Shown here: piece after piece, positions 9,758-18,006 of the stretch
Layout of the letters: the number at the start of each line of letters is the position of its first letter
Numbering within the stretch: the stretch's first letter is position 1
Source of the DNA: Syntrophaceae bacterium
GTDB lineage: Bacteria > Desulfobacterota > Syntrophia > Syntrophales > UBA2185
Reading direction: 5' to 3'
NCBI GenBank assembly: GCA_003153775.1
Contig: PMBI01000028.1
Coordinates: 1-48,519, forward strand
Length of the DNA: 48,519 nucleotides
Notes under the pieces: model-generated
Seen by the model: only the letters and a program-made list of their open reading frames with translations
The model's database searches: none
Told to the model about the DNA's origin: nothing
Translations under genes and position numbers: made by a program

Positions 9758-12700
9758 CAGCGTCTCTTGCAGATTTCATAAAGAAAAACCTGAGAGTGCC
9801 CGTCTGGCTCACCACTCTGATAGTCATTATCATGATTGTCATGTTTTCCCTGATGATCAATCAGGCGAGAATCAAGGAGTCGGCAGAGCAATACGGGAAA
9901 CAATATATGACCATCGCCAAGGGAACGGCCGCGGGAATAGATGACCTTTTTGACAGTGTCGAGAAAAGCCTGATTATACTTTCCCGGCATCATAGCGGAA
10001 CGATGCACAACATGCGTGAGACTTATGACGACCTGGAAGGAAAGATAGATTTTGTAGCCATAAACGACCGTGAAGGCAAGGTCATCGAAGCATATCCGGA
10101 AACTTTTCATGACGACATTCTGCATGACATTTCCAGAAGCTCCGCTTTCCTCAAACTCACCCAGGATGTCAGGAAGACCGGCAAGACCAGGGTGAGCAGC
10201 CTTATCTCCGTGGATCTTAAGGCGGGCAACAGCCAGGGGAAAAAATACAGGATCGTTATCGTCGGTGTTCCGGATTTCGATTTGAACAGGAAATATGCAG
10301 GCATAGTATATGCCGCACTATCCCCTTCTTCAGTTGTCGAGAGGTACATAAAAATTACGAAGACCGATCTGCCATGCGATGCGATCATTGCCGACGACAC
10401 GGGAACTGTACTATTCCATCCGCGGAATGAATACGTCGGCGCAGATCTTACTGCCGTCGTACGCGGAAAGACGAAAAAGCAGGCGTCTCTGAAAGAAGGA
10501 ATCCTGAAGGACAAGGCAGGATATGACAACTATGAAGTGCTCCAGACAGGAGGGAGCTTTGAAAAAAGTATCGTTGGATACGCTCCCGCCGACCTGAACG
10601 ACCGCAAGTGGTTTATCGCCGTCAGCACTCCTTACCATATCGCCATTTCACAGATCAGAAAAACATTCTTCATTGTCATGCTCGAAGCCTTCGTACTTAT
10701 TGTCACGGTTATTATCGGAAGTGTGCTTGTCGTATATTCAGGCAAGAAACGCCTCTTGCTCGAGGAAGAGTTAAAGCACTTAAGGGACAGGGACATCTGG
10801 AGGGATGAGCTCGCGAGAGAGAAGAAAACTTTAGAGGGGATTATCGAGGGCTCTCCGATACCGACCTTTGTCATCGACAAAGAGCACAAAATCATTTTTT
10901 GGAACAAGGCATGTTCGGACCTGATGGGCTATAACAGCGCCGACATGATCGGCACTGATAAACAGTATATGCCGTTTTACCACGAGAAAAGGCCGGTTAT
11001 CGCGGACCTGATTGTGGATAACGATATTCCCGAACTCGAAAAATACTATGGGGAAAAGAGCCTGCATAAGTCGACCGTTATTGAAGGCGCCTATGAGGCG
11101 CGTGATTATTTTGAGAATATGAGCGGCAGGAACAGACACCTTTATTTTCTGGCGGCCCCTATTTACGACGAGAGGGGAGAGATTATCGCGGCTATCGAAA
11201 CTCTGCAAGACGTGACCAAGGAAGAAGAGATGGCCACGGATATGAAAGAATATGCGGAATCCCTGTCCAAGGAGAAAAAGACTATCGCGGGCATCATCGA
11301 AGGTTCCCCCATACCGACGTTTGTCATTGACGGACAGCACAAGATTATTTTTTGGAACCATGCCTGCACGGAGCTAACCGGCTACGACAGCAAAGACATG
11401 ATCGGCACTGATAAACAGTTCATGCCCTTTTACCATGATAAGAGACCGGTTATCGCAGACCTGATTGTGGACAACAATATCGAGGAGCTCAACAAGTATT
11501 ACGGGAAAAAAAGTGTGCATAAGTCAACTATTGTGGAAGGCGCTTACGAGGCAAGCGATTATTTCTCGGATCTGGGAGGCAGGAACAGATACCTTTATTT
11601 CCTGGCTGCTCCTATTTATGACGAGAGGGGAGAGATTATTGCCGCCATCGAGACGCTCCAGGATGTGACGAAAGAAGAAGAGCTGACCAAGAACATGAAA
11701 GAGTACGCGGAAAGCCTCTCCAACGAAATATATGAACTGATCAGGCTGCGAACAGACATACAGGAGCTTTACAATTACCTCCAATCCATGATGGACAGCT
11801 CTCCGGATAGGATATTCGCTCTTAGCGCCGACGGCGTCATAAACTACGTAAGCCGCAGTTCCGAGATAGATGACGGATCAATGCCTGAGCAGATGCATGG
11901 CAAACATTTCGCAGAATATGTTGTCCCTGAGTACAGGGAATTTATGCTCAAGAAGTGGGAGGAGGTCAAGAGGGGATCGCACAGGCCCTTCGAGATTGAG
12001 GTGACGACAAGAGAAGGCTGGAAGAGAAATTTGTTGATCACCACAGCTCCCATAAAAGGAACCGACAAATATCTCTTCGTGCAGCGGGATATAACGGAAT
12101 TCAAGAATCTCGAGAAAAAATTTTATGACAGTCAGAAGCTTGCCGCTGTCGGTCAGCTCTCAGCGGGCATTGCCCACGAAGTGAGAAATCCGCTTTCATC
12201 CATCAAGATGAGCCTCCAGATTCTTGAAAAAAGATTAAATCCCGCCGGAAATGATTTGAAACGGTTCAAGATAGCGGAGAAAGAGGTTGAGCATCTTGAG
12301 AAGATAGTCAATGATATCCTGATTTATGCGAAACCGGCGGAACCGGAGATGAAGCCCGCAGATATCGGCGCTTTCCTTGAAAGTTCGTTATCGATGGTGG
12401 AAAAAGAACTGTATGACAAAAAGATAGATGTGCAGGTTCATAACGATCAGGGCATCCCCCAGATAAATCTCGATTCGGCAATGCTCAGGCAGGCATTCTT
12501 GAATATATATCTCAATGCCATAGACGCAATGGAGGAGGGAGGCAGGCTGCGGATAGCCGCGAGGCTCGTCACAAACGGGCACAAGCATGTCTCAGTCGAA
12601 ATAGACGATAGTGGTTACGGGATCGAGGAAGAAGATATGCCTCACCTGTTTAATCCGTTCTTTACAAGGAAGAGATATGGGACAGGCCTGGGCCTGACGC

Positions 12701-12855
12701 AGGTTAAGAAGTTTATCGATTTGCATCACGGTTCCATAGAAATATTCAGCAGGAAGGGCGAGGGAACGAAAGTCGTGGTTACTCTGCCTTTGGAAGAAAG
12801 CGACAAAAATTCTGAAACACCTGTTAACGATACCGAGGGACAATCGCATGGCTAA
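9754..12855 (+). CDS. Multi-PAS membrane sensor histidine kinase
   Basis: A 1033-residue kinase. Transmembrane helix one is at about 18-38, followed by an extracytoplasmic Cache-like region (about 40-300) and helix two at about 303-328. Two nearly identical PAS domains (each with GSPIPTFVID...KIIFWN) occupy about 356-657, and a third, different PAS about 680-785. HisKA has the phospho-acceptor His808 in AGIAHEVRNPLSS, and a HATPase domain with N and G boxes (NIYLNAIDAMEEGG, DDSGYGIEEED, GTGLGLTQVKK) ends the protein. The TTG start at 9754 is supported by AAGGAG at 9741-9746 with 7-nt spacing and by overlap with the preceding stop. It overlaps the response-regulator gene by 8 bp, so they form a pair. 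Confidence 0.93.
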   Translation: MTASLADFIKKNLRVPVWLTTLIVIIMIVMFSLMINQARIKESAEQYGKQYMTIAKGTAAGIDDLFDSVEKSLIILSRHHSGTMHNMRETYDDLEGKIDFVAINDREGKVIEAYPETFHDDILHDISRSSAFLKLTQDVRKTGKTRVSSLISVDLKAGNSQGKKYRIVIVGVPDFDLNRKYAGIVYAALSPSSVVERYIKITKTDLPCDAIIADDTGTVLFHPRNEYVGADLTAVVRGKTKKQASLKEGILKDKAGYDNYEVLQTGGSFEKSIVGYAPADLNDRKWFIAVSTPYHIAISQIRKTFFIVMLEAFVLIVTVIIGSVLVVYSGKKRLLLEEELKHLRDRDIWRDELAREKKTLEGIIEGSPIPTFVIDKEHKIIFWNKACSDLMGYNSADMIGTDKQYMPFYHEKRPVIADLIVDNDIPELEKYYGEKSLHKSTVIEGAYEARDYFENMSGRNRHLYFLAAPIYDERGEIIAAIETLQDVTKEEEMATDMKEYAESLSKEKKTIAGIIEGSPIPTFVIDGQHKIIFWNHACTELTGYDSKDMIGTDKQFMPFYHDKRPVIADLIVDNNIEELNKYYGKKSVHKSTIVEGAYEASDYFSDLGGRNRYLYFLAAPIYDERGEIIAAIETLQDVTKEEELTKNMKEYAESLSNEIYELIRLRTDIQELYNYLQSMMDSSPDRIFALSADGVINYVSRSSEIDDGSMPEQMHGKHFAEYVVPEYREFMLKKWEEVKRGSHRPFEIEVTTREGWKRNLLITTAPIKGTDKYLFVQRDITEFKNLEKKFYDSQKLAAVGQLSAGIAHEVRNPLSSIKMSLQILEKRLNPAGNDLKRFKIAEKEVEHLEKIVNDILIYAKPAEPEMKPADIGAFLESSLSMVEKELYDKKIDVQVHNDQGIPQINLDSAMLRQAFLNIYLNAIDAMEEGGRLRIAARLVTNGHKHVSVEIDDSGYGIEEEDMPHLFNPFFTRKRYGTGLGLTQVKKFIDLHHGSIEIFSRKGEGTKVVVTLPLEESDKNSETPVNDTEGQSHG
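10819..11724 (+). repeat. In-gene tandem duplication of a PAS domain (period 453 bp)
   Basis: 10819-11271 and 11272-11724 are head-to-tail copies of 151 codons, each starting with Glu-Lys-Lys and ending in MKEYAESLS. Protein identity is very high and DNA similarity is still obvious, pointing to a fairly recent internal duplication. Confidence 0.85.
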
Positions 12856-14233
12856 AATTCTCATAATCGATGACGACAGTTCTATCTGCGAAACTATCGA
12901 CCTGTATCTGACCGAAGAGGGACATGAGGTGCACACTGCCATGACCGGCACGGACGGGTTGAATAAGTTTGTGCAAACCTCGCCGGACGTTGTTATTCTC
13001 GACATAAGACTTCCGGATATTGACGGCTTCACCGTTCTTGAAGATTTGCGGGAGGATGACGAGGACGCCAAGGTAATCATGATTACCGCCCATCACGACA
13101 TGGACACCACGATTAATGCCATGAAGGCGGGCGCTTTTGATTATATCCGCAAGCCCATCAACGTTGACGAGCTCGACATAGCCATCCGCAAGGCCCTCAA
13201 ATCCATAGAAATGGAAAAGAAGATAAACGGCCTCCTGATGGAACCTTCCCGGCAGTTCAAGGTCGGCGATATCATCGGCACGGGCAAGGACATGAGCGAG
13301 ATATTCAAGACCATCGGCGTAGTCTCCCAGAGCAAGACGACTGTATTGATCCAGGGTGAGAGCGGCACGGGAAAGGAGCTGATCGCCAAGGTCATACACA
13401 ACAACACGTCGCCTAATGAGCCCTATATAGGGGTGAACTGCTCCGCAATCGTGGAAACCCTCCTCGAGTCTGAACTCTTCGGACACGAGAAAGGCTCCTT
13501 TACGGGCGCCTTCACCCGAAAATTGGGAAAGTTCGAGCTTGCCCGTTACGGAACGGTATTCCTCGACGAGATCAGCGAGATGTCCATCAACCTGCAGGCG
13601 AAGCTCTTGAGAGTGCTTCAGGAGATGGAGTTCGAAAGAGTCGGCGGCAAGGACCGCGTCAAGGTAAATGCAAGGATCATCACTGCTACGAACAAAGACC
13701 TCAAGACCCTCGTGAAGGAGGGGAAATTCCGGGACGATCTTTTTTATCGCCTTAATATCGTATCCATAAATATTCCTCCCCTCAGGGAGCGGAGGGAAGA
13801 CATTGCGCCCCTCGTTGATTATCTGATCACCAAGATTAACCGTGACCTTCATAAGCGCATCCTCGGCGTGTCCGACGAGCTCATGGATACGTTTCTAAAA
13901 TACAGCTGGCCGGGAAATATCAGGGAATTGGAGAATCTCCTCGTCAGAGCCGTTGTCGTCGCCAAGGGACAGATCTTAGGCAGAGGAGATTTTCCGGAAC
14001 TGCTCGATGATATTGAAACAAAATGCGCGCCCGACGGAACCGGCGGAATGGGCTTAATGGAAACGGGGAGATTAGCGACACTCGATGAGATTGAAGAGAG
14101 ATACATCCGGCAGGTGATCAAAACAAGCGGCAATAGGACCAAGGGAGAGATATGCGAAATACTTGGCATCTCCCGGCCGACCTTTGAAAGGAAGCTGGAG
14201 AAATACGGGATCACCCTTGAACTCGACGGATGA
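12848..14233 (+). CDS. Sigma-54-dependent response regulator (NtrC family)
   Basis: 461 residues in three parts. A receiver domain carries the acidic pocket DDD (8-10) and phospho-acceptor Asp52 in LDIRLPDIDG. An AAA+ domain has Walker A GESGTGKE near residue 171, the sigma-54 contact loop GSFTGAF, and Walker B VFLDEIS. A Fis-type helix-turn-helix lies at the end (about 425-455, GEICEILGISRPTFERKL). The start overlaps the kinase gene by 8 bp, so this is the cognate regulator. Its targets would have -24/-12 promoters; none is assigned here. The neighbouring atpE, Cache and small-membrane genes are possible targets. Confidence 0.95.
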   Translation: MAKILIIDDDSSICETIDLYLTEEGHEVHTAMTGTDGLNKFVQTSPDVVILDIRLPDIDGFTVLEDLREDDEDAKVIMITAHHDMDTTINAMKAGAFDYIRKPINVDELDIAIRKALKSIEMEKKINGLLMEPSRQFKVGDIIGTGKDMSEIFKTIGVVSQSKTTVLIQGESGTGKELIAKVIHNNTSPNEPYIGVNCSAIVETLLESELFGHEKGSFTGAFTRKLGKFELARYGTVFLDEISEMSINLQAKLLRVLQEMEFERVGGKDRVKVNARIITATNKDLKTLVKEGKFRDDLFYRLNIVSINIPPLRERREDIAPLVDYLITKINRDLHKRILGVSDELMDTFLKYSWPGNIRELENLLVRAVVVAKGQILGRGDFPELLDDIETKCAPDGTGGMGLMETGRLATLDEIEERYIRQVIKTSGNRTKGEICEILGISRPTFERKLEKYGITLELDG

Positions 14234-14284
14234 AAGCGCATTCCGCGATATGTTGTCCCGAATCAGTGCGGATAGAACAGCATT

Positions 14285-14878
14285 ATGAAAATTGTCTCGG
14301 CGGAATTCGTCAAATCTGCAACTCTGCCTTCCCAATATCCCGAAGGGATACTGCCGGAGATCGCCTTTGCCGGCAGGTCCAACGTAGGAAAATCCTCTCT
14401 CATCAACACCATCACCCGGAAAAAAAACCTTGCCCGGACAAGCAGCACGCCCGGTTGCACGCGTCTCATCAATTTCTTCATAGTGAACAATCAGATTTCA
14501 CTCGTGGACCTGCCCGGGTATGGTTATGCAAAAGCGCCCATTGCATCAAGGAAAGAATGGGGGCCGATGATCGAGACGTACCTCATGCAAAGGGAGTCCT
14601 TGGAGTCCGTCATCGTCATTCTCGATGTGAGAAGACACCCTTCGGAGCAGGATCTCACGCTCATCGACTGGCTCCGCCATTATGAGGTAATCCCTACAAT
14701 TGTCCTTACGAAGATAGACAAGGTTTCCCGAAGCGAGGCAAAGGTCCGCCAGCGAAAGATAAAGGAACTGCTGGAGCTGAACACAGATCCCATCCTTTTC
14801 TCGGCGCGGACCGGCGAAGGAAAAGATGCGATCTGGGGAGCGATAAGAGATTTGTCCGCCGGCAATATACCCGCCTGA
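14285..14878 (+). CDS. engB: Ribosome biogenesis GTPase EngB (YsxC/YihA)
   Basis: A 197-residue single-domain GTPase needed for large-subunit assembly. The P-loop GRSNVGKS is at residues 30-37, with G2 region RTSSTPGCT, G3 DLPGYGYAKA at 75-84, and G4 TKIDK near 140, in the order and spacing of the family. The start ATG at 14285 has only a weak ribosome site. It lies 51 bp after the response-regulator stop, so it may ride on that transcript. Confidence 0.95.
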   Translation: MKIVSAEFVKSATLPSQYPEGILPEIAFAGRSNVGKSSLINTITRKKNLARTSSTPGCTRLINFFIVNNQISLVDLPGYGYAKAPIASRKEWGPMIETYLMQRESLESVIVILDVRRHPSEQDLTLIDWLRHYEVIPTIVLTKIDKVSRSEAKVRQRKIKELLELNTDPILFSARTGEGKDAIWGAIRDLSAGNIPA

Positions 14879-15184
14879 ACCCTCCCTCCGCTCATATATT
14901 CACCCGCGGTAAAAGTTAAATCGAGAACCTTTAAGCATGCGGAATATAGACCCTGCTATGCGCCGTGCAGCGGCGACCTTTCTCGTTTCATTAAAGACGA
15001 TTGAATGTTTCTTTAAATATCACGCCCTGCGCAAAGCGATAAAAGCCGGCGGCTGCAATCGACTCGACAATAAACGTCGCATATTATCACTACGTTACAA
15101 GTATCGCAGGAGCGTTATGAAAACTGGCATGAATATTTCATCACTACGTATCAAAAGGAATAAAGAAACGCAGGAGAAAACTAT
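14879..15184. other. Intergenic region after engB
   Basis: 306 bp. A small hairpin CGCCG-TGCAG-CGGCG is at 14961-14975. An 83-codon arginine-rich frame (14937-15188) lacks family resemblance and runs into the ribosome site of the next gene, so it is not called. No convincing promoter or terminator is visible. Confidence 0.4.
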
Positions 15185-15460
15185 ATGAAAAAGATGTTAG
15201 AGACATTGGCTCTCTCCGTATTTGTAGTCCTGGTTACAGCCACCTTCGGGGCCGCCGAGTATGGGGCGACAACTCTCGGCGACTTCCCTTACTTCCAGTT
15301 TGGTTGTCTGATTGTCGGCGGCGTTACAATTATATCCCTGAGACACAAATACCAGAAGATGTATACCCGTGAGCTGGTCGCCGTTTTTTGCCTTTATACG
15401 ATGCTCATCGCCCTCTTCACAATGCCGGTAATCACCGCCATCAGGACCGTAGTGAGCTGA
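15185..15460 (+). CDS. Small membrane protein of unknown function (91 residues)
   Basis: The N-terminus resembles a signal peptide or first helix (MKKMLETLALSVFVVLVTATFGA). A second hydrophobic segment lies near residues 37-52 and a third near 66-84 (VAVFCLYTMLIALFTMPVI). A GCAGGAG ribosome site stands 9 nt before the ATG. It is 66 bp upstream of an AtpZ-like gene on the same strand, so the two may be cotranscribed. I do not recognise the family. A role in ATP synthase assembly is a guess from the neighbour only. Confidence 0.6.
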   Translation: MKKMLETLALSVFVVLVTATFGAAEYGATTLGDFPYFQFGCLIVGGVTIISLRHKYQKMYTRELVAVFCLYTMLIALFTMPVITAIRTVVS

Positions 15461-15526
15461 GGGCTACGGCATGTCCATCCTTTCCGGCTGTGGAATCTTG
15501 CCGGTGGGATTCAGGAGGCAATCGGT

Positions 15527-15760
15527 ATGGCAGCAATTGCAAGAACACGAGAGCAGAAGAGTTACCGGTCGGTGCTCATAATGAGTGCCTGGGGGCATGT
15601 GATCGTGATTCTCTCATTTCTCTTTCTCTATGCAGGGAAATTGCTGGATGACCTTGCAGGCACGTCTCCCAGTTTCATAATCGGATTATTTCTTCTGGCA
15701 CTGTTTGCCGGCATAGGCAGGTTTTACAAAGAGGCGTGGTTGAAGCGCAAGGATGTCTGA
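15527..15760 (+). CDS. AtpZ/AtpI-like small membrane protein
   Basis: 77 residues with two predicted helices. The second half follows the AtpZ pattern: a G-K-x-L-D turn after helix one (YAGKLLDDLAGTSPSF), then a Gly-rich helix two (IIGLFLLALFAGIGRFYKE) and a basic end. AtpZ/AtpI proteins are assembly or Mg2+-linked partners of F-type ATP synthase and normally head an atp operon; here no atpB follows, and hypC comes next. With two stand-alone c-subunit genes 6-9 kb upstream, the ATP synthase accessory genes seem scattered. The assignment rests on motif pattern and is moderate. Confidence 0.5.
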   Translation: MAAIARTREQKSYRSVLIMSAWGHVIVILSFLFLYAGKLLDDLAGTSPSFIIGLFLLALFAGIGRFYKEAWLKRKDV

Positions 15761-16094
15761 GTTCCTCTCGCACTCTGAAGTACGTCTATATTTATCCATA
15801 GCACCCTCAAGCCCCATAATGCACAAGCGTTACGGGGCTTACTCATTGGTGCAGGTTTTCTGTTGTTCTCGCGTGCCGACGCCGTCTGGACGGTCTTGCC
15901 CCTTGCGGTTGGGTGTCCCTTCGTTAATTCCGTTATTCCGAGGAAGATATATTGACTTGACACGCAGTATGCAAATCCATATACTTTCGCAAAGAAAAAA
16001 ATCCGTAACATCATCCGTCCTAATTTTGAAAATCGGGCTTCGTGCAGAGAAACGCTGAAGAAGTTGATGTTATGAAACAGGAGAAAAATAGAAA
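15761..16094. other. Intergenic region upstream of hypC
   Basis: 334 bp without a gene. A hairpin at 15809-15840 (AAGCCCC pairing with GGGGCTT, extended with one mismatch) lacks a T-run and may end the small-membrane-protein transcript. The hypC promoter is at 15957-15985. Confidence 0.5.
15957..15985 (+). promoter_or_regulatory. Predicted sigma-70 promoter of hypC-hypE
   Basis: A perfect TTGACA (15957-15962), a 17-nt spacer and TATACT (15980-15985), giving a leader of about 100 nt before hypC. One of the two best sigma-70 matches in the window. Confidence 0.72.
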
Positions 16095-16325
16095 ATGTGT
16101 CTCGGTTTTCCCGGAAAGATAATTTCGATAGATGAGAATAAGCTCGCTATTATCGATATCAGCGGTACGCGGCGGGAAGCCCGCCTCGACCTCGTGGATG
16201 ACGACACAGTGGTCGGTGACTATGTAATCTGCCATGCGGGTTACGCCATTCATAAGATAGATGAGGAACTGGCGCAGGAGATGCTGGATTGCCTGAGAAC
16301 GATCGTTGAAATGGAAACCAATTGA
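16095..16325 (+). CDS. hypC: Hydrogenase maturation chaperone HypC
   Basis: A 76-residue HypC/HupF. The N-terminus MCLGFPGKI carries the essential Cys2 that, after Met removal, takes part in building and delivering the Fe(CN)2CO unit of [NiFe] hydrogenase. The conserved DYVICHAGYAIHKID stretch follows near residues 43-57. Length is standard. It lies 163 bp before hypE on the same strand, and the Ech hydrogenase operon lies just beyond. HypD, its usual partner, is not in the window. Confidence 0.96.
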   Translation: MCLGFPGKIISIDENKLAIIDISGTRREARLDLVDDDTVVGDYVICHAGYAIHKIDEELAQEMLDCLRTIVEMETN

Positions 16326-16488
16326 CGATCCTTCAACACAGCAGTTTACGGCTCATGAATATGTTCTCTTACCGCTGCATCACGCCCCCCCAAGGCTTTT
16401 GCCGGAGGCATATTTTACAAAGCTATTCTTTTTTGTCCAATCCTTGAATTCTTAGAAAATCAACCATAGTCTCAGAAAGGTACCGGCG

Positions 16489-17499
16489 ATGCAATATGAC
16501 AAGATTCTGCTGGATCATGGCGGGGGCGGTTTGTTAATGAATGAGCTGATTGCACATACGTTCCTCCCCAAATTGAAGAATGCATATCTCGATCGCATGG
16601 AAGACGGCGCCGTATTCGATATAGGCGGTGTTAAGCTCTGCTTTTCCACCGATTCTTATGTGGTGAGTCCTATCTTCTTCCCCGGCGGCGATATCGGTTC
16701 GCTCGCCGTACACGGAACAGTCAATGATATTGCCGTGTGCGGAGGAATTCCCCTTTTTCTCAGCGCCGGCTTCATTCTCGAAGAAGGCTTCAGCATGGAT
16801 GATCTGGAAAAGATCGTTGAGTCCATGGCGCAGGCGGCGGCAACGGCCGGTGTACAGATTGTTACAGGAGATACCAAGGTCGTGGCCAGAGGGGCGGCAG
16901 ACGGAATTTTCATCAACGTCTCCGGGATCGGCCTCATCAAGTACAAAGGCATAATCTCTCCGCGAAGTGTGATGCCCGGAGATAAAGTCATCATTAACGG
17001 AACTATTGGAGATCATGGCGCCGCCATACTATGTAAGCGTCAGGAACTCGGTTTTAAGTCCGAGATCGTCTCCGACTCGGCCCCGCTCAATTCGCTCGTG
17101 GAAAGCATCCTCTGTGCGAGTCCCAATATTCACTGCATGAGGGATGCAACAAGAGGAGGGCTCGGTGCTATCATGTGCGAAATTGCAGAACAGTCCGGCT
17201 GCCGGATCGTAATCGACGAAAGAAATATCCCGGTGCGCGAAGACGTAAGGGGCGTGTGTGAGATCCTCGGCGTTGATCCGCTGTTTCTCGCAAATGAGGG
17301 AAAGATGGTAGTATTCTGCCCGCCCGAAGATACTGAGAAAATCCTGCAGGTAATGGCAGCGCACAAGTACGGCAGGGCCGCCGCGGTCATAGGGGAAGTG
17401 GGCAAGAAGGGCCGCGGGCGTCTCCTGCTCCACACTGTCATCGGCGGGGCAAGGGAGATTGACCTGCCGACGGGTGAACTTGTCCCTCGCATCTGTTAA
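16489..17499 (+). CDS. hypE: Hydrogenase maturation protein HypE
   Basis: 336 residues of the PurM/AIR-synthase-like family. HypE dehydrates its C-terminal thiocarboxamide to the thiocyanate that supplies cyanide to the [NiFe] active site. The family start (DHGGGGLLMNELI), the ATP-binding FSTDSYVVSP and GDTKVV stretches, the DATRGGLG motif and the essential C-terminal cysteine in PRIC (Cys336) are all present. An AGAAAGG ribosome site precedes the ATG. It is convergent with echF, sharing a terminator. HypF, its carbamoylating partner, is not in the window. Confidence 0.97.
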   Translation: MQYDKILLDHGGGGLLMNELIAHTFLPKLKNAYLDRMEDGAVFDIGGVKLCFSTDSYVVSPIFFPGGDIGSLAVHGTVNDIAVCGGIPLFLSAGFILEEGFSMDDLEKIVESMAQAAATAGVQIVTGDTKVVARGAADGIFINVSGIGLIKYKGIISPRSVMPGDKVIINGTIGDHGAAILCKRQELGFKSEIVSDSAPLNSLVESILCASPNIHCMRDATRGGLGAIMCEIAEQSGCRIVIDERNIPVREDVRGVCEILGVDPLFLANEGKMVVFCPPEDTEKILQVMAAHKYGRAAAVIGEVGKKGRGRLLLHTVIGGAREIDLPTGELVPRIC

Positions 17500-17518
17500 G
17501 CTGCACGTACACGGCCGT

Positions 17519-17559
17519 AAAAAAAGCAGGAACGACGTCGAGTGTCGTCCTGCCTGCTT
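17519..17559 (-). terminator. Rho-independent terminator at the end of the ech operon
   Basis: On the complement a GC-rich stem built from GCAGG/CCTGC and ACGAC/GTCGT arms ends in CCTGCTTTTTTT (T-run at 17519-17525). It lies 28 bp past the echF stop. A terminator for hypE on the plus strand is less clear, as no T-run follows. Confidence 0.78.
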
Positions 17560-17586
17560 CATTACTCCGCACTGAGAAGTCAACCT

Positions 17587-17982
17587 TCAGTCTTTCGCTT
17601 TTTCCACACCTTCCTTGGCTTTGTCGGCGCTTTCACGCAGATGCGTAAGACGGGTAGACTTATGCAACTCGACTGGTTTGTCGTAGAGGGAGGGACGCCA
17701 TTTATAAATCAATTCTATCGCATCAGAGGGGCATGCCTGCACGCAAACCTCGCAGACTATGCATCGCAACGGGTAGAATGCCAGCTCGTTCTTTTCCTTG
17801 TCTGTTGTAATGGCGACTGACGGACAGCGAAGGGCGCATACCCCGCACATAGTACACTTGTCATCCAGGAATACTACGTGCCCCCGGGCGTTTTCAAAAG
17901 GCTCCCGAACCTGAACCGGATACATCCGGGTGGCATATCCGGTGAAGAGGTTTTTCAAAATGGTCGGTAACATGTAGGGCAT
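17587..17982 (-). CDS. echF: Ech-type hydrogenase ferredoxin subunit (EchF, NuoI-like)
   Basis: 131 residues with two [4Fe-4S] motifs of the CxxCxxCxxxCP type: CTMCGVCALRCP and CIVCEVCVQACP. These are the two clusters that pass electrons from ferredoxin to the small subunit in Ech and complex I (NuoI/TYKY). The N-terminus (residues 1-30) resembles the membrane-anchoring start of the family. It is the last of six genes in echABCDEF order. The gap after echE is 24 bp. Confidence 0.92.
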   Translation of the reverse strand: MPYMLPTILKNLFTGYATRMYPVQVREPFENARGHVVFLDDKCTMCGVCALRCPSVAITTDKEKNELAFYPLRCIVCEVCVQACPSDAIELIYKWRPSLYDKPVELHKSTRLTHLRESADKAKEGVEKAKD

Positions 17983-18006
17983 CTATTTACTCACTCCTTT
18001 CGCCCT

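Noticed and set aside
14937-15188. 83-codon arginine-rich frame
   Set aside because: Composition suggests chance, it overlaps the ribosome site of the next gene, and no family is recognised.
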